The notes under the pieces were generated by a model. The model searched no databases. It was not told the origin of the DNA and worked only from the letters and a program-made list of their open reading frames with translations. 64,000 bases of DNA from CAVVUF01 sp963751425. GTDB taxonomy: Bacteria > Chloroflexota > Anaerolineae > Anaerolineales > UBA4823. Positions 1 through 8,411 of the stretch are shown here, piece by piece. The translations under genes and the position numbers were made by a program. Each line of letters starts with the position of its first letter. Positions within the stretch are counted from its first letter, which is position 1. The stretch is taken from the NCBI GenBank assembly GCA_963751425.1, contig CAVVUF010000001.1:1922001-1986000 (forward strand), read 5' to 3'.

Positions 1-1697
1 CCTCCAGCATCTTTTGCTGGCTCGCCTGGGGGCCATCCCTGTACCCGAACAAACTACACTCAAGTACGGAGCCGTGTTTGGCAGGCATTTTTGGGAGAGC
101 GGGGTGGAAGCGATGGGAGTCCTTGACAGCCATACGCTGTTAATCCAGTCGCAGGGTCGTGGTTTCGTCACCCTTCAACCCAACTCGGCTTTTGCCAGTG
201 ATCAGGAATGGAGCTTTTACCACAACCTGTTACGCGAAACGACCTACGAAAGCATCCTCAAGCGTGAAAGGCGGAAGCTGCATCAGACAGCCGCAGAATG
301 GTTAGAGGCGCAGGCGCGCCATTCGGACCGCCTGGATGAATTTTCCGGCTTGCTTGCCGAGCACTACGATTTAGGGGATCTGACAGATAAAGCCTCCCAT
401 TGGTATCTGCTCGCCGGTCAGCGCGCCAAAGACCGCTTTGCTTTCCAAGAGGCGCGCCGCCTGCTCAACCGCGCCTTAGAGCTAACACCGCCCTCCGATC
501 AAGAAGGGCGCTGGCAAATCCTGCTTCTGCGCAGCTCGGTTCTGAGCATGCAGGGTGAAACGGAGACCAATCAGGCTGATTTGGTTGATTTATTATCGCT
601 CGCAAACACGACTGGAAATGAGCAGTGGCTGGCCGAAGCTTATCACCGCCAGGGTTATCTGCTTACCACAACAGGAGATTTTCGGGGAGCTGTCCAGGCT
701 TACGAACAGGGCCGCCTCGCCGCCCAACGCATCGGCGATCAGGCTACCGAAGCTCTAACACTCAGCCTGATGGCTTCCAGCCTGGTTTTGCTTGGAGAAA
801 TGAGCCTCGCTGGCCAGGCAGCGGATCAGGCCATGAGCCTGCTGCCCTCAGTCGATGACGAAATTATCCAGGCCATGGTCTTGACCAATCTTGCCAATTA
901 TTATGGAGCCTCAAGGGATCACCTTCGATCAATCGAGACTTTAAAGCAGCAGATCGAGATCACCCACAGCCTATCGAATTTGTTCGGAGAATTGATCGGA
1001 CTGGCTAACCTGGGGTATGAATACATGATACTGGGACAGTATGACCGCGGCAGTCAACTGTTTGGTCAATCCATCGAAAGATCGGAATCCATAGGGGCGC
1101 GCCGCCAAACCGCTTTTACCCGGCTGAACCTGGCTTTAGCCTTCTGGAGACTCAACCGCCCTTCAGAGGCCCGCCAAATGCTGGAAAAGGTGCTCCTTGA
1201 GCTGGCAGCGGCTGGCGATGCTTTCAGCCAGGGCGTCAGCCACACTTACCTTGGTCTTGTCCTGGAAAAAGAAGGCTCTCTTGAGGCTGCCAAACAGGAG
1301 TATTCCACAGCCAACCATATCCTGCGCGAGTTGGGTACAGTAGGCAATTTAAATGACGCACTGGCAGGGCTGGCCCGCCTTGCGTTGGCTTTGGGTCTGC
1401 CAACAGAGGCCAAGCAGCATTGCCAGGAGTTATGGGAGTACCTGAACCAGTCGTCCGGCGATGGCATGGAGCTGCCCTTGTTGGCTTATTTGACCTGTTA
1501 CAGGATCTTCGACCACCTGGGAGAAGCCGAAGAAAGCACACAATATATTAGAACAAGGCATTATTGTTATAGATGAAAATGCAGCCCGCATCAACGACCA
1601 AGAGTGGAAAAAATCCTTTCTGGAGAATATCCCCGAGCATCGCCTCATCCGCGCAGCCTGGGAAGAAGTTCAAAACAATATCGCACAAAGGAGATAG
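1..1697 (+). CDS. C-terminal part of a TPR-repeat regulatory ATPase (5' end outside window)
   Basis: The reading frame is open to the left edge, so the N-terminal part is missing. What remains resembles the region after the ATPase of large STAND or adenylate-cyclase-type regulators: an ATPase tail with YHNLLRETTYESI, then a TPR array from about base 370 in which helical pairs repeat about every 40 residues. The frame ends at 1576, but the +1 frame continues from about 1545 to 1697 with the typical ending of this family (KSFLENIPEHR). One extra base near 1545 would restore a single protein. The restored stop lies 2 bases before the next gene's ATG, so they are probably co-transcribed. The missing half may hold a cyclase or kinase domain; this cannot be judged here. 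Confidence 0.75.
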
Positions 1698-1699
1698 AG

Positions 1700-2128
1700 A
1701 TGAGCAAAGAATTTCAATTTTTAAATGGCGAGGTGACCGTCACCGTTCCAACCGATAAACCCAAGAAGCTGAAAGCAGTCAAGCTGGATGACCTGGGGAA
1801 TCCCGATATGAATCCCGTCAGCGGTGACTTCAAGCCGATCCGGGTGGTTGCAAACATCGTTTTGGAAGAAGAAGGCAAACCAGGTGCCTATTTAACCGAT
1901 CTCGGACAAACCGTGGAGATCAAAGTCCGCTATACGAAGAAAGACAAGGACGCCGTGGAGGCTTTGAACAAGCCGCTCGCATTGGCTTTTTGGGATGGCA
2001 GCCGCTGGGTACGCTTCATCGAAAAACATGGCTTTGTTCTGCTGCCCGACCCTGACCCAAAGAAGGGCGGGGTTGGAAAAGTTTCGATCTCCAAGTGGGG
2101 AGACCCGCCCATCGGTTGGGGAGGATAG
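1700..2128 (+). CDS. Small hypothetical protein
   Basis: 142 residues. ATG 1700 is chosen because AAAGGAG at 1687-1693 lies at a proper distance; a longer frame from 1604 overlaps the true end of the upstream gene. The protein is charged, has no signal peptide or membrane segment, and looks like a beta-rich domain (NGEVTVTVP, VRYTKKDK, LALAFWDGSRWVRF) with a Pro/Gly-rich end (GDPPIGWGG). I do not recognise a family. Its position suggests it is translated with the TPR regulator and may act with it, which is inference only. Confidence 0.7.
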   Translation: MSKEFQFLNGEVTVTVPTDKPKKLKAVKLDDLGNPDMNPVSGDFKPIRVVANIVLEEEGKPGAYLTDLGQTVEIKVRYTKKDKDAVEALNKPLALAFWDGSRWVRFIEKHGFVLLPDPDPKKGGVGKVSISKWGDPPIGWGG

Positions 2129-2190
2129 TCAAGTTCTCTCGGTAAGCAGTTTTCCTGGGCCGGCCTTTTGCGTTCTAATCTTCAATAAAA

Positions 2191-2286
2191 AACTCAGCAC
2201 TTCTCGCTTCTGCGTGTTGAATTTTTCTCTTTTTTTCTCAACAACTCTCTGGGCTTTCTCAGCGGTCTCTGCGGCTCCGCGTTGAA
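2191..2286. repeat. Intergenic repeat, left inverted copy
   Basis: Non-coding stretch rich in CTCTGCG / TTCTC / CTCCGCGTTGAA. Its reverse complement resembles 3464-3538 on the other side of the aminotransferase gene (shared CGCGGAG, GCTGAGAA and CAGAGA words), so the two form imperfect inverted copies about 1.2 kb apart. It looks like the dispersed non-coding repeats scattered through many Chloroflexota genomes. No transposase is linked. Confidence 0.55.
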
Positions 2287-2361
2287 TCGATCCCTGCCCT
2301 ACTTCCCTCTGACCGATTCTTTATTCGCATGGAATAGTGGATTACCTCTTTCCGGAAGGGG

Positions 2362-2367
2362 TATAAT
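2362..2367 (+). promoter_or_regulatory. Candidate -10 box of the aminotransferase gene
   Basis: TATAAT 29 bases before the ATG at 2396. No good -35 is present. A second TATAAT at 2375-2380 would start transcription inside the ribosome binding site and is less likely. Confidence 0.45.
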
Positions 2368-2395
2368 TCCCCAATATAATCCTTGGAGGTTCCCT

Positions 2396-3460
2396 ATGTC
2401 ACCCATGTTTGTTCCCGGCCCTGTTGATGTCGATCCTGCTGTTTTGGCTGCCCAGGCTCAGCCCATGATGCCGCACCGCAGCAAGGAATTCGAAGCCATC
2501 TTTCAGAGGGCCGGCGAGAAATCGAAGCAGCTTTTCTTTACTCAATCCCGGGTCTTTATCTTGACCGCTTCGGGCACCGGCAGCCAGGAAGCCGCCGTGC
2601 GCAACCTGGCGGCAGAGAAGGTTTTATGCTGCGTCAACGGCTCCTTCTCCCAGCGCTGGCACGAGGTTGCCACCACCAACGGCAAACAGGCGGATAAAGT
2701 CGAGGCCCCCTGGGGCGAGGCCGTCCTGCCAGAGATGGTCGCCGAAGCGTTGAAAAAAGAGAAATACGATATCCTCACCCTCGTCCATAATGAGACTTCC
2801 ACCGGCGTGCAGAACCCGGTCAAGGAGATTGCCGAGGTCGTCCAACGCCTCAGCCCCGAGACCATGGTCTGCGTGGATGCCGTCTCCTCCCTGGGCGGCG
2901 CCAAGATCGAGATGGATGCCTGGGGCATCGACCTGCTCTTCACTTCCTCCCAGAAATGCCTGGCGCTCCCGCCCGGCTTGAGCCTGTGCGCTGTCAGCGA
3001 CCGCGCCATGCAGCGCGCCGAGACGGTCCAGAACCGCGGCTGGTACTTCGACCTGGTGCGCATGGAGAAGCACCGCACCAAGGACTTTACCCCCGCCACG
3101 CCCGCCATGTCGCTGATCTACGCTCTCGACCTGCAGCTTGACCGCATCCTGGCGGAAGGGCTGGAAAACCGCTTCGCCCGCCACAGCGCCATGGCCAGGC
3201 GCTCGCAGGAGTGGGCTGACCAGAAGGGTTGGAAGCTGCTGGCTCCCCAGGGATACCGCTCGCAGACCCTCACCGTCGTTGAGAACCCGCCCACCTTCGA
3301 TGTCAGCGCTTTGAATAAATTCATGGCTCCCAAGGGCATCCGCCTGGCGAACGGCTACGGACAGCTCAAGGGCAAGACCTTCCGCATCGCCCACATGGGC
3401 GAGATCCAGATGGCAGACCTGGAAGCCCTCCTGGCCTCGATTGACGAGTTCACCAAGTAA
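2396..3460 (+). CDS. Class V aminotransferase (alanine-glyoxylate / serine-pyruvate type)
   Basis: 354 residues, the usual length of small fold-type I class V aminotransferases. ATG 2396 follows TTGGAGGT at 2383-2390; an upstream in-frame start at 2282 has no such signal and reaches into the repeat. The N-terminus (FVPGPVDVDPAVL) is typical of the alanine-glyoxylate/serine-pyruvate group. The conserved acidic region (VCVDAVSSLGG) and the PLP lysine in FTSSQKCLALPPGL are present. It probably moves an amino group between alanine or serine and glyoxylate or pyruvate in the cytoplasm; the exact substrate cannot be told. It stands alone between two inverted repeats. Confidence 0.88.
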   Translation: MSPMFVPGPVDVDPAVLAAQAQPMMPHRSKEFEAIFQRAGEKSKQLFFTQSRVFILTASGTGSQEAAVRNLAAEKVLCCVNGSFSQRWHEVATTNGKQADKVEAPWGEAVLPEMVAEALKKEKYDILTLVHNETSTGVQNPVKEIAEVVQRLSPETMVCVDAVSSLGGAKIEMDAWGIDLLFTSSQKCLALPPGLSLCAVSDRAMQRAETVQNRGWYFDLVRMEKHRTKDFTPATPAMSLIYALDLQLDRILAEGLENRFARHSAMARRSQEWADQKGWKLLAPQGYRSQTLTVVENPPTFDVSALNKFMAPKGIRLANGYGQLKGKTFRIAHMGEIQMADLEALLASIDEFTK

Positions 3461-3708
3461 TTTCACCGCGGAGCTCGCTGAGAACGCAGAGAAACCAATC
3501 GAAATCTCAGCGGGCTCCGCGTCTCAGCGTTAAAAAAAGATCTTCCATGCGGAACTCCATTATGTAATGGCACTTATTCCTATGGGGTTTTAGATCGATC
3601 CGCATTTTCCTTTTTTCAAAGCTATTTCCGTGTCCTTCTTTTAATGTTTTTTGTAATCCGTGTTTATCCGTGAGCTTATCCTTCTTTGATTTGGAGTCAC
3701 TTCAGTAA
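3461..3708. repeat. Non-coding gap with right inverted repeat copy
   Basis: 3464-3538 is the partner of the repeat at 2191-2286 in opposite orientation. The rest up to 3708 holds a second repeat-like phrase around 3645-3682 (TCCGTGTTTATCCGTG) and no gene. The next gene's TTGGAG lies at 3691-3696. Confidence 0.5.
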
Positions 3709-4950
3709 ATGGAGCTTGGTCAGGAAATTACCCTCACACCCACCGCGTTAGTGTATGGCGGTGAAGCCATCGGTCGTCTGCCAGATGGCAAGGCGGTTTT
3801 TGCTCCCTTCATCCTGCCGTATGAAACAGGGCGTCTGCGGGTCAGGGAGGAGAAGCGCGGCCATATCAAAGCCGACCTGGTCGAAATCCTGGAGCCCTCC
3901 CCGCTGCGCATCCCCCCGCGCTGTCCACATTTCACCCAGTGCGGCGGCTGCCACTACCAGCACATGCCCTATGAAATGCAGCTAGTAGCGAAAGCGGGGA
4001 TTCTGCGTGACCAGCTCCAGCGCATCGGTGGTATGGAAGAAGTCCCCCTTCAACCCATCATTCCCTCGCCAGATGCTTTCAACTATCGAAATCACATTCA
4101 ATTCCATTTAGATCCCCAGGGAAAGCTGGGATTTCAAGCGGCGCACAGCAACCGGGTCATCCCGATCGCAGTGTGCCACCTCCCCGAGCCAGCCCTGAAC
4201 GAGATCTGGCCTCAGCTCGATATCGAGCCGCTGCCCGGTCTGGAGCGGGTCAGCCTGCGCCTGGGGTTGGATGAGGAGATCCAGCTCATCTTGGAAAGCC
4301 GCGACCCAGAGCTCTTCGAGTTCAGCGTCGAAGAGCTGCCCCTCTCCGCCGTCCACCTCAGCCCGGCCGGGGCGGTCGTGTTGGCGGGCAGCGAGTTCGT
4401 GAGCGTGGAAATCCTGGGGCGCTCCTTCCAGGTCTCCGCCGAATCTTTCTTTCAAATCAATACCCGCATGGCAGAAGCCATGGTGCAGCAGATCCTGGAG
4501 ATCTTACCCCTCGAGCCATCCCAAACGCTCCTCGATCTTTTCTGCGGCGTGGGGTTGTTCAGCGCCTTCCTGGCGCCCAGGGTGAAGAAGCTGGTCGGGA
4601 TCGAGGTCTCGCCCTCTGCCTGCCGCGACTTCGCCGTGAACCTGGACGAGTTCGATAATGTCGAGCTTTATGAAGCCTCCGTCGCAGAGGTGCTCCCGCA
4701 AGTTAATTTCCACCCAGATGTAGTCCTGGTGGACCCGCCCCGCTCCGGGCTCGACCGTCCCGCCATGGATGGCTTGCTGGCCCAGGCAGCCAGCTGGCTG
4801 GCCTATGTCTCCTGCGATCCCGCCACCCTCGCCCGAGATGCTCGCCGCTTGTCCGCGGCAGGATATCGCCTGGCGCAGGTCACTCCCTTCGATCTCTTCC
4901 CCCAAACCTACCACATCGAATCGATCAGCCTGTGGGAAAAAACCCACTAG
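3709..4950 (+). CDS. RNA (uracil-5-)-methyltransferase, TrmA/RlmD family
   Basis: 413 residues. An N-terminal TRAM-like domain (about 1-60) precedes the four-cysteine iron-sulfur cluster motif (CPHFTQCGGCHYQ, with the first cysteine upstream). A central domain contains RNHIQFHLD, and the C-terminal methyltransferase shows the SAM motif LLDLFCGVGLFSAFLA, VLVDPPRSGLD, and catalytic cysteine in YVSCDPATLARD. The family makes 5-methyluridine in 23S rRNA (RlmD/RlmCD) or tRNA (TrmA); the cluster favours the rRNA enzymes. It is a complete stand-alone gene with a short TTGGAG ribosome site at somewhat long spacing. Confidence 0.9.
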   Translation: MELGQEITLTPTALVYGGEAIGRLPDGKAVFAPFILPYETGRLRVREEKRGHIKADLVEILEPSPLRIPPRCPHFTQCGGCHYQHMPYEMQLVAKAGILRDQLQRIGGMEEVPLQPIIPSPDAFNYRNHIQFHLDPQGKLGFQAAHSNRVIPIAVCHLPEPALNEIWPQLDIEPLPGLERVSLRLGLDEEIQLILESRDPELFEFSVEELPLSAVHLSPAGAVVLAGSEFVSVEILGRSFQVSAESFFQINTRMAEAMVQQILEILPLEPSQTLLDLFCGVGLFSAFLAPRVKKLVGIEVSPSACRDFAVNLDEFDNVELYEASVAEVLPQVNFHPDVVLVDPPRSGLDRPAMDGLLAQAASWLAYVSCDPATLARDARRLSAAGYRLAQVTPFDLFPQTYHIESISLWEKTH

Positions 4951-4965
4951 GGGATTCTAAAACCA

Positions 4966-4977
4966 GAACTTTTGTTC
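4966..4977. promoter_or_regulatory. Palindromic operator 1 (GAAC-N4-GTTC)
   Basis: GAACTTTTGTTC, a perfect 4+4 palindrome followed by G. It matches the Gram-positive type LexA (SOS) box GAACNNNNGTTC. Its start is exactly 30 bases before that of box 2, so both lie on nearly the same helix face. Confidence 0.55.
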
Positions 4978-4987
4978 GAAATCACCC

Positions 4988-5016
4988 TTGACATAGAACA
5001 AGTGTTCTGATATCAT
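4988..5016 (+). promoter_or_regulatory. Strong sigma-70 type promoter
   Basis: TTGACA at 4988-4993, a 17-base spacer, then TATCAT at 5011-5016. The predicted transcript starts near 5023, about 26 bases before the ATG of the small gene. Operator box 2 fills the spacer, so a bound repressor would block RNA polymerase. Confidence 0.8.
4996..5007. promoter_or_regulatory. Palindromic operator 2 (GAAC-N4-GTTC)
   Basis: GAACAAGTGTTC within the spacer between -35 and -10; with flanking bases the palindrome is AGAAC-AAGT-GTTCT. Its position over the promoter is that of a classical repressor site. Confidence 0.6.
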
Positions 5017-5048
5017 CTATATAGACTGATGATAAAGGAGCGTCCCCT

Positions 5049-5288
5049 ATGAACATTGGAATGCTGTGGTTCGATAATGACACCAAGACCGATCTCTCCG
5101 CCAAGATCAAGCGCGCTGCCTCGTATTACAAAGAAAAATATGGCCAGAACCCCAACCTGTGCTTTGTGCATCCCAGCATGCTAAAAGCCCCTCCCGCCCC
5201 CGAGGTCGGCATCGAATTGCGCACCACCCGCTCTGTCTTACCTAACCATTTCTGGCTGGGCGTCAACCAGGTCGGCAGAAATAACTGA
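5049..5288 (+). CDS. Small conserved-looking protein, candidate SOS-regulated gene
   Basis: 79 residues from ATG 5049, with AAAGGAG at 5035-5041. The sequence has a compact helical start (SAKIKRAASYYKEKYG) and a conserved-looking centre (NPNLCFVHPSML, GIELRTTRSVLPNHFWLG). No signal peptide or membrane segment. I cannot name the family. It is a single-gene unit with its own strong promoter, two GAAC-N4-GTTC palindromes and a terminator, so it looks tightly repressed and inducible, possibly by DNA damage through a LexA-like repressor. That regulation is inferred from the sites alone. Confidence 0.75.
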   Translation: MNIGMLWFDNDTKTDLSAKIKRAASYYKEKYGQNPNLCFVHPSMLKAPPAPEVGIELRTTRSVLPNHFWLGVNQVGRNN

Positions 5289-5317
5289 GCGCCTAAAACA
5301 ATTCCTATAACTCAAAG

Positions 5318-5348
5318 ATTCCTTCCCACTTTCAGAAGGAGTTTTTTG
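5318..5348 (+). terminator. Intrinsic terminator of the small gene
   Basis: Short hairpin TCCTTC / GAAGGA (5320-5325, 5335-5340) with a 9-base loop, followed by G and six T, then TTTT-rich sequence. Confidence 0.65.
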
Positions 5349-5363
5349 TTTTGATTTGTCTTT

Positions 5364-6362
5364 TTAACTGCTCAATTCCGTCACCAACACATCCAGCGCC
5401 AGCTCCCCCTCCATCCCGCCCGTCTTCATCGCCTCATCCAACTCTAGCAAACGGTGGTAGATCATTTCCAGATCAGGCAGGTTGAAGCGCCTCGCATGCT
5501 CCGCTGCCAACCTTCCCACATAAGGATGAATACCCAGCTGACGGACCACCTCATCCTCACCACCACCCTCGTCCAGCACTTCGCGTGCCAGTAAAAGCTG
5601 CCGGAACTGGTACACAATCCCCTGGAAGATTGGGATGGCATCCTTCTCCTCCAGCTCGCGGTGCAGGATGCTCAGGGCCTTCTGGCAGTCGTGTGCACGG
5701 AGCGCATTGACCAGGGCAAAATCCTGCACTTTTTCCATGGACGGCGTCAGGTGCTGGACATCTCCCTCGTCAACTTCCCGTTTATAGTTGACAAACGCCA
5801 GGAGTTTTTCAATCTCGTGCTCGAGCAGGCGCGGCTCAGGGCCGACAAGGTCCTCGAAGCATCTCCGCTGCCTGCGGGGTGATCTGGCCTCCGGCTGCTT
5901 TCGCTTGCTTCTGGATCCAGCGCGTCAAGTCTGCGCCAGTTGGAACAGGAAGAGCGCGTATAAGACTTTCCCACCTGACTCTAGCGCCCATTTTTCCAGC
6001 CAGTTCAAGCGGTTCTTCTTTTTTTCCTTTTCATCCGTTAAGGGGTGATCCTCCACCAGCACCAACGCTGTTGTGGTCGGCACCTTGTTCAAGATCTCCT
6101 TAAAGCGCTTTTGCTGTTCAGGCGACTTCCCATATTCCAACGGGTGGGCAAGGATCACCAGGCGCCGGCTGACCAGGAATGGCATGGCGCTCACCGCCCC
6201 CACCAGCTCATCAAGCGAACAGGAGCGCCCATCCAGGCGCGTGGTGTTCACCTCAGCCATCATCTTATCGCCAAGCTTCTCTAATAGCTTGGCGATATAC
6301 TCGGAAATCGCAAATTCATCTTCCCCATGCAGAAGATAAACAGTCGGTGCCTGCTCTGGCAT
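5364..6362 (-). CDS. holA: DNA polymerase III delta subunit (HolA), two frameshifts
   Basis: Start of the clamp-loader delta subunit: YLLHGEDEFAISEYIAKL and a domain with LVILAHPLEYG, typical of HolA. The C-terminal part (MEKVQDFALVNALRAHD onward) is the matching domain III. Between them the frame is broken twice. Removing one base near 5952 and one near 5853 gives a continuous protein through LTRWIQKQAKAAGGQITPQA and LVGPEPRLLEHEIEKLL. HolA loads the beta clamp and is normally essential and single-copy, so two independent lesions argue for sequence errors. Last gene of a minus-strand unit after the lipoprotein and DUF6391 genes. Confidence 0.85.
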
Positions 6363-6415
6363 CTCAGCCCTGCGTCAAAACTTGGTGGATCGTCATGGAA
6401 CCGCGCTGGGTCTTA

Positions 6416-6898
6416 TTAATCTTTGATCACCTGCAAGGTCCCTGGCTTTCCAGAGGTGGTCACCTTCTCCTGCACCTTCAGGCCCAAGGGGTATGCCGCG
6501 ATCAAGGCCAGGGTCGCCATTAGGATCGCCACTGGGATGCGCTCGACTTTATCCCGCGTGCGCCTGCCAACACCGAACATCGCTGCCGCGCCTGCCAGGC
6601 CCGATAGAGTCCCGGCGGTGACAAAGTTCGTCCCGCAGTTTGGGTGGACAGCCAGCTTCGCCTCTCCACCTTGCATGCGCCGCAGCGCCTCTTCCACTGC
6701 CGTTTGAACTGCCTCGGTGGGGATATTCCCCATCAGGCGAAAGCCCGCTGCCGTGGAATGACCCGCCATCGGAACTCCCGGAAAGCGCTGCGCCAGGATC
6801 GTCAGCGTGGCATGTTCCAGCCCATGGTTGCGCCGGATGCGGGAAAGTATCGGGGTATTGAGGAAAGAATCCAGGCTTGTGGTCAAAGATTCCAGCAT
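6416..6898 (-). CDS. DUF6391-like membrane protein
   Basis: 160 residues. The motif RRNHGLEHATLTIL near residue 22 and AGHSTAAGFRLMG are features I associate with the DUF6391 family; function unknown. The middle has HPNCGTNFV followed by a small hydrophobic stretch (TLSGLAGAAAMFG), and a second membrane segment lies at IPVAILMATLALIAAYPLG. The His/Asn/Cys-rich N-half looks like a possible active or metal site, which is inference. It starts 5 bases after the lipoprotein stop and precedes holA by 53 bases. Confidence 0.7.
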   Translation of the reverse strand: MLESLTTSLDSFLNTPILSRIRRNHGLEHATLTILAQRFPGVPMAGHSTAAGFRLMGNIPTEAVQTAVEEALRRMQGGEAKLAVHPNCGTNFVTAGTLSGLAGAAAMFGVGRRTRDKVERIPVAILMATLALIAAYPLGLKVQEKVTTSGKPGTLQVIKD

Positions 6899-6903
6899 GC
6901 AGG

Positions 6904-8176
6904 CTACTTTGCCTCTTTACTCAGGATCCAATAAGCGATCCTCTTTACCCTATACGTGTAATCGCCATCCTCAGAAGAGCGCACAAAGACCCCAAACCGC
7001 CCCTGGCTGTACTCATCATCGGTCACCTGCGCAATCTGGTGCCCATTAGCAAAGATGGTCAAGGTCTCGCCATCGGCCCGCACTGCCACCAGGTTTTCTG
7101 CTTTAGAGCCAGTATAGATCGCGTCGCTCTTCGTCCAGGAGATCAGGTCATGTGCGGTCCAAGGATCGGCATCATCGAGGCGGAAAACCCAAAAATAACC
7201 ATCGCAGGAGAAGGCCACCACGTAGCCGTACAACTCGCCAGCATTGTGTTCTGGCCCGCGGATGATCATCCCATAAGCATCGCTGCCGAGGCATTCCTCG
7301 AGAATCAATCGACATTTCCAGGTAAGCATCTTTCAAAGTGTGCCAGGTAAACCACCAGGTGCTGAAATCAACAAGCTTTCCAGTTACATACAGCTTGCCG
7401 TCTTTGAAGTTCAGCTTGATGACGGTGTTGTCAGGCAGCTTGCCCGTCTCAGGCGATGCCCATTCCATCAAGCTCCCGCCCACCATCAGATCTTCATAAT
7501 CAGGCGTGCCGTAGGTCGCAAACGGGTCAAACAGCTCAGTTGTTCCCCCTGTCCCCCCTCCAGCCGCTGGGGAAACTCGGATTGTCAGGGTATAGCTCGT
7601 TTGCCCACCCCCAGCTGTCACGCTGACATAATAATCCTGGTCCTGCGGCAGTACGACCCCCCAGGTAATCTTCTTGTCGCCGGATGAAACAAAGACCTGC
7701 CCCGAGCTGGCGCCGCTCATTCCCAGGTAAACATCCCCATTCGGCGACCAGACATCCAGCTGCATGGTCTGGTCTTTCTTAGCAGCCACCACATACACCA
7801 AAGTCTCACCTTTTCCCAGAACACCGTTGAACGTGGCTGTATCCGATCCGGAACCAAAAGACACACGCTGAGCTTGAGGATTTGAACTCTGCGGCTGGGT
7901 GGTCGCCGTAGCCGCCGGTGGAACACTTGTCGGTGTGGCTGGGACGGGTGTGGCGGTCACTGCCGGGAGCTGGTTGGGTGTCGGAGAGGGTTGGGGCTTT
8001 TCCGGCGCAGCCTGGGTCGGGGCAGCTTTATCTGGCGTTGTGGTTGGCACAGTTGCAGATTCGCCCCCCGTGGTCGCAGCTGTTCCTGTCGGAGCGCTGC
8101 CACCCGGAGCCGGGAGCTTACAGGCGCTCAAAACGATAACCAACAGCAGAACCAGCAATACAGTCATTTTTTTCAT
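6904..8176 (-). CDS. Lipoprotein with PPC-like beta domain and C-terminal jellyroll-like domain, one frameshift
   Basis: ATG 8176 follows AAGGAGGAATT on the minus strand; a longer frame from 8248 lacks a ribosome site. Signal peptide with lipobox VLSAC, then about 90 residues rich in Pro/Thr/Ala. Next a domain like bacterial pre-peptidase C-terminal domains (GKGETLVYVVAAKKDQTMQLDVWSPNG, cut here: key words GETLVYVV and LDVWSPNGDVYL). After one extra base near 7297 the frame continues with a beta-sandwich-like region (GMIIRGPEHNAG, FRLDDADPW, GRFGVFVRSSEDGDYTYRV) resembling laminin-G/DUF1080-type folds. Probably a surface binding protein; ligand unknown. Confidence 0.7.
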
Positions 8177-8411
8177 AGGTAATTCCTCCTTAGCTTGCCC
8201 CTGTGAATATCTGAACAGGCAGATATTTTCGGAGGGCTGTTTATCCATTCTTCACGCACAGATGATATTATAAGATGAATTCTACATGATAACGCAGTTT
8301 TTTGAAACACCCAATCACTGCATTCATAATATCGTATAATGGGAAATAGTCTCATATCCATCTCATCCAAGCAATTCCAAAAGGAATTTACATTCCCGGG
8401 AAGGAGAAAAT
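8177..8411. promoter_or_regulatory. Divergent intergenic region with candidate -10 boxes
   Basis: TATAAT on the minus strand at 8267-8272 points to the lipoprotein gene, and TATAAT on the plus strand at 8335-8340 points to the gene at 8412. Neither has a convincing -35. AAGGAG at 8401-8406 is the ribosome site of the plus gene. Confidence 0.4.

Noticed and set aside
2624..3466. 280-codon open frame antisense to the aminotransferase
   Set aside because: Shadow of the real gene; no motif or ribosome site.
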